Of a stretch of DNA of 10,927 nucleotides, positions 6,528 to 10,927 are shown in pieces. The position numbers were made by a program, and so were the translations under genes. The notes beneath the pieces were generated by a model that saw only the letters and a list, made by a program, of their open reading frames with translations, was not told the DNA's origin and made no database searches. Position 1 is the first letter of the stretch, and every line of letters begins with the position of its first letter. The stretch comes from Selenomonas sp. (lineage in GTDB: Bacteria; Bacillota; Negativicutes; Selenomonadales; Selenomonadaceae), in the NCBI GenBank assembly GCA_003518745.1, contig DOYB01000264.1:1-10927 (forward strand), given 5' to 3'.

Positions 6528-7844
6528 TCACTTACCTGAAATCTCAATCAATTTCTTTTCCGTATCCTCATAGCTGTCAACTTCATAGATGCCTTGACAC
6601 AGAAAATCGTTGATCGCGTCAATCTTCTTTATCGCTTCATCTATTTTCGCGCTGGAGCCCTTCACATATGCGCCGATGTGTATGAGATCCTCAGCATCCT
6701 TATAAACCGCCATCAGTGAACGCATTTGCTGTGAAGCGGTCAGATGTGATTTATCAACTACTTCATTCATTACACGGCTGACACTGGAAAGCACATCTAT
6801 TGCCGGAAAATGGTTCTGGGCCGCGATCGAACGGGAAAGCACGATATGTCCGTCAAGAATGGAACGGACAGCGTCCGCAATTGGCTCATTCATATCATCA
6901 CCATCCACCAGTACCGTATAGATACCGGTTATTGAGCCCGTATTGCTGGTTCCGGCCCTTTCCAACAGCCTTGGAAGCATAGCAAAGACAGAAGGCGTAT
7001 ATCCCCTTGTTGCAGGAGGCTCACCTATTGTCAGCCCCACCTCGCGCTGTGCCATCGCGAAACGAGTCACAGAGTCCATCATAAGTATAACCTTGTGGCC
7101 CTTATCCCGAAAATATTCAGCTATAGCTGTTCCTGTCATAGCGCCCTTGATTCTGACCAGCGCCGGCTGATCAGAAGTCGCGACAACAACCACGGCGCGT
7201 TTAAGTCCTTCTTCCCCCAAATCCCTTTCAATGAAATCACGAACCTCACGTCCACGCTCACCAATAAGCGCTATCACGCTTATGTCCGCCTCGGTATTGC
7301 GGGCAATCATGGAAAGCAGGGTTGACTTTCCCACGCCTGAACCGGCCATTATACCTATGCGCTGACCATCCCCCATTGTGATGAGACCGTCAATGGCCCG
7401 AACCCCCACGTAGAGAGATTCGTGTATACGAGGGCGTTCCAAGGGATGCGGCGGCGCGGCCTGCAAAGGATACTCCTCCTTTGACAATATAGGCCCCTTT
7501 CCGTCCATGGGATTTCCCAGACCATCCAATACGCGTCCCAGTAATTCATCTCCCACCTTGACCTGAAGCATCTTCTGGGCCGCGACCACTTCACAACCGG
7601 GGCCTATACCCTGCATCTCACCAACCGGCATAAGCATGACGCTTCCCTCACGGAAGCCCACTACTTCAGCCGGTATAGGAGAAACCCCCGGGATTTTTGA
7701 TTGAACATAACAAAGTTCCCCCACGCTGACGGGAGGTCCCTGGGATTCAATCACCAGCCCAACTACCTGGGTCACCTTGCCCGTCAGCTTAATGGAGGAG
7801 CACTCATCAACTGCGTCTATGAACTTATTTATATCTACATTCAT
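6528..7844 (-). CDS. fliI: Flagellum-specific export ATPase FliI
   Basis: FliI is the hexameric ATPase of the flagellar type III secretion system and helps deliver rod, hook and filament subunits to the export gate. Its 438 residues match the family. An F1-beta-like N-terminal barrel is followed by the Walker A loop AGSGVGKST (167-175), the catalytic GERGRE (195-200) and the Walker B strand VILMMDS (252-258). The RGYTPSVFAMLPRLLERAG stretch (280-298) is typical of FliI and its secretion-system relatives. The ATP synthase alpha/beta signature PAIDVLSSVSR is at 347-357. No key residue is missing. The start ATG overlaps the fliH stop by four bases, with AGGGTG about nine bases upstream. Virulence-type secretion ATPases are close relatives, but the fliH and fliJ neighbours settle the assignment. 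Confidence 0.99.
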   Translation of the reverse strand: MNVDINKFIDAVDECSSIKLTGKVTQVVGLVIESQGPPVSVGELCYVQSKIPGVSPIPAEVVGFREGSVMLMPVGEMQGIGPGCEVVAAQKMLQVKVGDELLGRVLDGLGNPMDGKGPILSKEEYPLQAAPPHPLERPRIHESLYVGVRAIDGLITMGDGQRIGIMAGSGVGKSTLLSMIARNTEADISVIALIGERGREVRDFIERDLGEEGLKRAVVVVATSDQPALVRIKGAMTGTAIAEYFRDKGHKVILMMDSVTRFAMAQREVGLTIGEPPATRGYTPSVFAMLPRLLERAGTSNTGSITGIYTVLVDGDDMNEPIADAVRSILDGHIVLSRSIAAQNHFPAIDVLSSVSRVMNEVVDKSHLTASQQMRSLMAVYKDAEDLIHIGAYVKGSSAKIDEAIKKIDAINDFLCQGIYEVDSYEDTEKKLIEISGK

Positions 7845-8647
7845 GATATAACACCCTGCACCGCATGACGCACCAGCTCTATCTGGGTCTGCAGCCTAGC
7901 GTCAACTCCGCCGTTAGGAGTTTCAATTACACAATCCCCTGGCTTAAGGCTCTCATCCGAGGTAACCTCCAACACCGCTGTACCGTCCGTCAGGATAGTG
8001 CGAAACTCATCCCTGGCCATCAACACCATCTCATAGCTTTCAGGATTGACATGAACATTGACAAGTTTTTGGTCTCGCACCTTCAGTATGGCCTGTTTCA
8101 CCGCCGGAAGGACTACCTGCGGAACATCTATGAAATGCTGGGGTATCACCTTCTCTACCACCCGCATAACAATCTTTGCCACGTCCTCTTCCGCATGCTG
8201 CATATAGTATTCCGCGGCCTCACTGGCCGTCTTAAGGGTATGCTCTGCCTTCTTGTTGGCATTTATAATGGCTTCTTCCATTTCCTTTCGGGCAGCCTCT
8301 AAACCCTTTTGATAGCCCTCATCATATCCTTCCTTGCCGCCGGCCTCAGCGGCTTCCGCCTTTGCCCTCTCAACCTCTTCCCGGGCATCCTTCAGAATCT
8401 GTTCCCTCTCATTTTCCGCTTCCTGCTTCATGATGCTTGCTTGGGTTTCAGCATCCTTCAGCTTCTGGATTGCCCGCTGCTCTTTAGCCGCAATCTCCTC
8501 AAGCATGCGGGCCTGAGCTTCTTCATCAATCCTGGGTACCTGCTCCCCATCATCCTCTTCCTGTGCGGCCGGAGTCTTCTCCGCCTTTGGGAACTCAATC
8601 ACGCGGGGATCTTCCTGCCAAAACGCAGCGCGAATAACCTTAGACAA
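7841..8647 (-). CDS. fliH: Flagellar export apparatus protein FliH
   Basis: FliH is the stator-like regulator of the export ATPase. It dimerises, binds FliI and tethers it to the export gate and C-ring. Over 268 residues the layout is typical. A short N-terminal segment contains a tryptophan (W10), where enteric FliH has export-gate-binding tryptophans. A long charged coiled coil covers about 40-100. The GxxxG series has glycines at 103, 107, 111 and 115. The globular C-terminal half ends with the family signature around IETPNGGVDARLQTQIE (241-257). The start codon is TTG at 8647. It is the only plausible start, because a TGA in the same frame lies directly upstream and the next Met is residue 49. 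GGGAG lies about nine bases upstream, inside fliG. The stop overlaps the fliI start as ATGA, suggesting coupled translation. Confidence 0.96.
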   Translation of the reverse strand: MSKVIRAAFWQEDPRVIEFPKAEKTPAAQEEDDGEQVPRIDEEAQARMLEEIAAKEQRAIQKLKDAETQASIMKQEAENEREQILKDAREEVERAKAEAAEAGGKEGYDEGYQKGLEAARKEMEEAIINANKKAEHTLKTASEAAEYYMQHAEEDVAKIVMRVVEKVIPQHFIDVPQVVLPAVKQAILKVRDQKLVNVHVNPESYEMVLMARDEFRTILTDGTAVLEVTSDESLKPGDCVIETPNGGVDARLQTQIELVRHAVQGVIS

Positions 8648-9662
8648 TCATCTCGTCTCCCTGTCCACGCGATATCACAATCTCGCCCTTGTCCTCCAGG
8701 GCTCGAATAACATTTACGACCTTGAGCTGAGCTTCCTCCACGTCCCGAATCTTGACAGGACCCATGAATTCGATTTCTTCCTTCAGCATATCCGCCGCAC
8801 GTTTGGACATGTTCTTGAATACCTTGTCCGCAACCTCCTGCGGCGTTGCCTTGAGAGCAAGGGAAAGATCCTTTGTATCCACGTCTCGAAGCACCATCTG
8901 GAGCGAACGATCGTCCAGCATGACGATATCCTCGAACACGAACATGAGACGCTTGATCTCCTCTGCCAGTTCCGGATTGTCCACCTCCAAGGTTTCGATA
9001 ATGGACTTCTCTGTGGTACGATCCACCCTGTTCAAGACCTCCACGATTGCCTTTACGCCGCCGGCCGTAGTGAAGTCCTGAGTCATGAGGGACGACAGCT
9101 TGCGCTCCAGCACCCTCTCCACCTCTCTGATAACATCCGGCGACGTGCGATCCATAATAGCAACACGACGCGCCACATCCGCCTGAAATTCCGCCGGAAG
9201 AGATCCCAGTATCGTAGCTGCCTGGTCGGATTCCAAATAGGCGATAATCAGGGCAATGGTCTGTGGATGCTCGTTCTGTATAAACGTCAAGAGCTGAGAA
9301 GGATCTGTTTTTCGCAGAAAATCGAAGGGACGCACCTGAAGGCTCGTAGTCAGGCGGTTGATGATATCCAAAGCCTTTTCCGAGCCCAGCGCCTTTTCCA
9401 AAACGTTTTGGGCGTACTCCAAGCCACCTGTGGAAATATAGTCCTTTGCCATGGCCATCTGATAAAACTCACTGATGACCGCAGCCTTCTGCTCAGCACT
9501 GACCTGCTTGTGATTTGCTATTTCAAGGGTAATCCGTTCAATCTCGTCATCATCCAAATGCTGGAGCAGCTTGGCAGTGTACTCCGGACCAAGGGCGATG
9601 AACAGAATAGCCGCTTTTTCCTGGGACGAAAGTTCTTCGTCATCGTCGTCATACATACCCAC
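8640..9662 (-). CDS. fliG: Flagellar motor switch protein FliG
   Basis: FliG links the MS ring to the C-ring and receives torque from the stator. The 340 residues are the normal family length. The N-terminal FliF-binding domain follows an acidic start (DDDDEE). The middle domain carries the EHPQ motif at residues 131-134. The C-terminal domain has MFVFEDI at 240-246, then the torque helix. Residues matching the Escherichia coli torque charges can be placed by eye: K271, R288, E295, E296 and K304. The charge pattern is kept, but with Glu for Asp and Lys for the last Arg. The start is GTG at 9662, with GAGTGAT five bases upstream, overlapping the end of fliF; an in-frame ATG at 9656 is the alternative. 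The 3' end overlaps fliH by 8 bases. Confidence 0.98.
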   Translation of the reverse strand: MGMYDDDDEELSSQEKAAILFIALGPEYTAKLLQHLDDDEIERITLEIANHKQVSAEQKAAVISEFYQMAMAKDYISTGGLEYAQNVLEKALGSEKALDIINRLTTSLQVRPFDFLRKTDPSQLLTFIQNEHPQTIALIIAYLESDQAATILGSLPAEFQADVARRVAIMDRTSPDVIREVERVLERKLSSLMTQDFTTAGGVKAIVEVLNRVDRTTEKSIIETLEVDNPELAEEIKRLMFVFEDIVMLDDRSLQMVLRDVDTKDLSLALKATPQEVADKVFKNMSKRAADMLKEEIEFMGPVKIRDVEEAQLKVVNVIRALEDKGEIVISRGQGDEMIV

Positions 9663-9668
9663 AATTTA

Positions 9669-10927
9669 TCACTCATCCTCTGCAAGCCATGTTTTAATAA
9701 GCATCGCAACCTCTGCCGGTTTCTGGTCAATAAGCTGCTGCAACGCCTGCTTCTCGGAAAGCTGCTGGCGTTCCTCTTCGGTAAGCTCTTCCTCCTGAAC
9801 AGCTCCCGCTGCCACCGCGATTGCACGCGCCTCTTCCTCCTGCCGCTGCCTCTCGAGAGCTTCCTGACGTTCGGCCTCCGCGATTGCTTCCCGCTCCTGC
9901 TGTTTCTTGCGACGATACATAAGGAATCCTCCTATGCCGAGCGCCAACAGCAGCAAAATCGCGCCAATCTGCATGTAGAATATGCGATCCTGGCGATCCT
10001 TAATACTCTGTTCCTCAGCAGCTCTGCGATCTCTAGCCTCCGTACTGAAGGGCAGAGGCTCAACAGAAATTGTATCGCCACGGTTCGTATTGATACCCGC
10101 GGCGGAACTCACAGAGCGGAGCAGACTGTCCTGCTGTGCCGGAGTTACGCCATCATTTACCAAAACGGCAACCGTCAAGCGACGTATGGAACCGGGAGAA
10201 GCGACAACTTTCTCCTTAGCCTCGTTTATCTCATAATTCTTCGTGGACTCTTTACGTTCATACTCAGCGTTGGCATTGCCCTCTTCCGCCACATATCCCG
10301 GAATGTTTGCCTGCACTCCCGCGGGTCCTCCGGGCTGCGTAGAGGTTCCATTGTAGCTCTCGCTTATATCCTGCTGACTGCGAATAATTCCCGCGTCATC
10401 CACTACCGGCGTAAAGGTCTGCCGATCTGTCTGCCTTTGATCGAAGTCCAGCTCAACGCTGACCCTGACGAAAGCATTTCCCTCTCCCAATGTCTGATCC
10501 AAAAGGGTCTGCAGGTTTTCCTGCATCGTGTCACGGACCTTTCGGGTCATCTCTATCTGGGTAATTGTCTGTGCGCTGACACCTTTCTCCTCATCATTCA
10601 TATCATCCGGATCATTGAGGATTCGTCCAGCCTCATTGACAATAGTTATGTTCTCCGGCTGTAGTCCCTGTATACTGTGAGCAACTAAATTTACGATACC
10701 CTTGACTTCTTTTTTTGATAATTGCATATTCGGCTTAAGTATCAGCATAATGGATGCCGTAGCCGGTTTCTCATTCTTTCTATAAAGACTATCCTCTGCC
10801 AGAACAATGTGGACTCTTGCCTTCTGCACCGCTTCCAATTGTTCGATGGTACGTGTCAGCTCTCCCTGAAGCGCTTGCAGATAATTTATCTTATTTTGAA
10901 ACTCCGTAACACCAAGCTTGTTGTCAT
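9669..10927 (-). CDS. fliF: Flagellar MS-ring protein FliF (5' end missing)
   Basis: FliF forms the membrane-embedded MS ring, the base on which the rotor, export gate and rod are built. The visible 418 residues open with the family hallmark around LGVTEF, ALQGELTRTIE and VQKARVHIVL. Next come the ring-building domains, with the KPATASIMLILKP stretch and VRVSVELDFD, then a long variable loop containing GGPAGVQANIPGY. Near the C-terminus is a transmembrane helix (IGAILLLLALGIGGFLMYRR), followed by a charged Glu/Arg/Gln cytoplasmic tail. The tail ends in PAEVAMLIKTWLAEDE, the usual FliG-binding helix. The reading frame stays open to the window edge, so the TTG/Leu at 10838 is internal and not a start. 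The N-terminal transmembrane helix and first ring domain lie outside. The stop is a TGA 6 bases before the fliG start. Identification is very secure. Confidence 0.98.
   Translation of the reverse strand, partial: DNKLGVTEFQNKINYLQALQGELTRTIEQLEAVQKARVHIVLAEDSLYRKNEKPATASIMLILKPNMQLSKKEVKGIVNLVAHSIQGLQPENITIVNEAGRILNDPDDMNDEEKGVSAQTITQIEMTRKVRDTMQENLQTLLDQTLGEGNAFVRVSVELDFDQRQTDRQTFTPVVDDAGIIRSQQDISESYNGTSTQPGGPAGVQANIPGYVAEEGNANAEYERKESTKNYEINEAKEKVVASPGSIRRLTVAVLVNDGVTPAQQDSLLRSVSSAAGINTNRGDTISVEPLPFSTEARDRRAAEEQSIKDRQDRIFYMQIGAILLLLALGIGGFLMYRRKKQQEREAIAEAERQEALERQRQEEEARAIAVAAGAVQEEELTEEERQQLSEKQALQQLIDQKPAEVAMLIKTWLAEDE

Noticed and set aside
9267..10664. A 465-codon open frame on the plus strand
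   Set aside because: It lies wholly antisense to fliG and fliF. Its translation is Leu/Arg/Ser-rich without any recognisable motif, and it is a by-product of codon use in the real genes.
10816..10838. TTG at 10838 as the start of a separate gene
   Set aside because: The frame stays open to the window edge, and the upstream residues (LGVTEF, ALQGEL) are classic internal FliF sequence.
1..10927. Frequent CCGCGG/CGCG words throughout
   Set aside because: They fall in coding sequence at Ala, Arg and Gly codons without regular spacing, which is explained by codon preference.

Overview
The window is one uninterrupted block of a flagellar (fla/che-type) operon. All eleven genes lie on the minus strand, so transcription runs from the right edge (about 10927) to the left edge (1). 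In transcription order they are: fliF (5' end missing), fliG, fliH, fliI, fliJ, a soluble lytic transglycosylase gene, a ylxF/motE-like gene, a small TPR-protein gene, a family-2 glycosyltransferase gene with TPR repeats, fliK, and flgD (3' end missing).

The order fliF-fliG-fliH-fliI-fliJ-ylxF-fliK-flgD matches Firmicutes such as Bacillus and Clostridium. The moderate base composition, the Shine-Dalgarno-rich starts and the transglycosylase between fliJ and ylxF fit a motile anaerobic Firmicute. A Negativicute of the Selenomonas group is my best guess, but this is an inference from style and layout and no marker gene proves it.

Region by region: 10927-9669 encodes the MS-ring protein FliF; 9662-8640 the rotor switch protein FliG; 8647-6048 the type III export ATPase complex FliH, FliI and FliJ. 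6029-5370 encodes a Slt-type peptidoglycan lyase without a signal peptide. 5337-4729 encodes a single-pass membrane protein with an MgtE-N-like domain. 4704-2522 holds the unusual part, a TPR protein and a TPR-glycosyltransferase whose genes overlap by 4 bases. 2426-360 encodes the hook-length ruler FliK, and 338-1 the hook-cap protein FlgD. Gene overlaps or short gaps occur throughout. The only gap near 100 bases is 2427-2521, which carries a candidate FliA/SigD-type promoter.

Functionally the genes build the basal body from the inside out. FliF and FliG form the ring and rotor, FliH, FliI and FliJ power export, the lyase probably opens the cell wall for the rod, and FliK and FlgD control hook assembly. 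The glycosyltransferase and its TPR neighbour are not part of the core flagellar set. They suggest that a flagellar or surface protein is glycosylated in step with hook assembly. This two-gene insertion, with the promoter just after it, is the part most worth a second look. I found no mobile elements, CRISPR arrays, RNA genes or convincing terminators.
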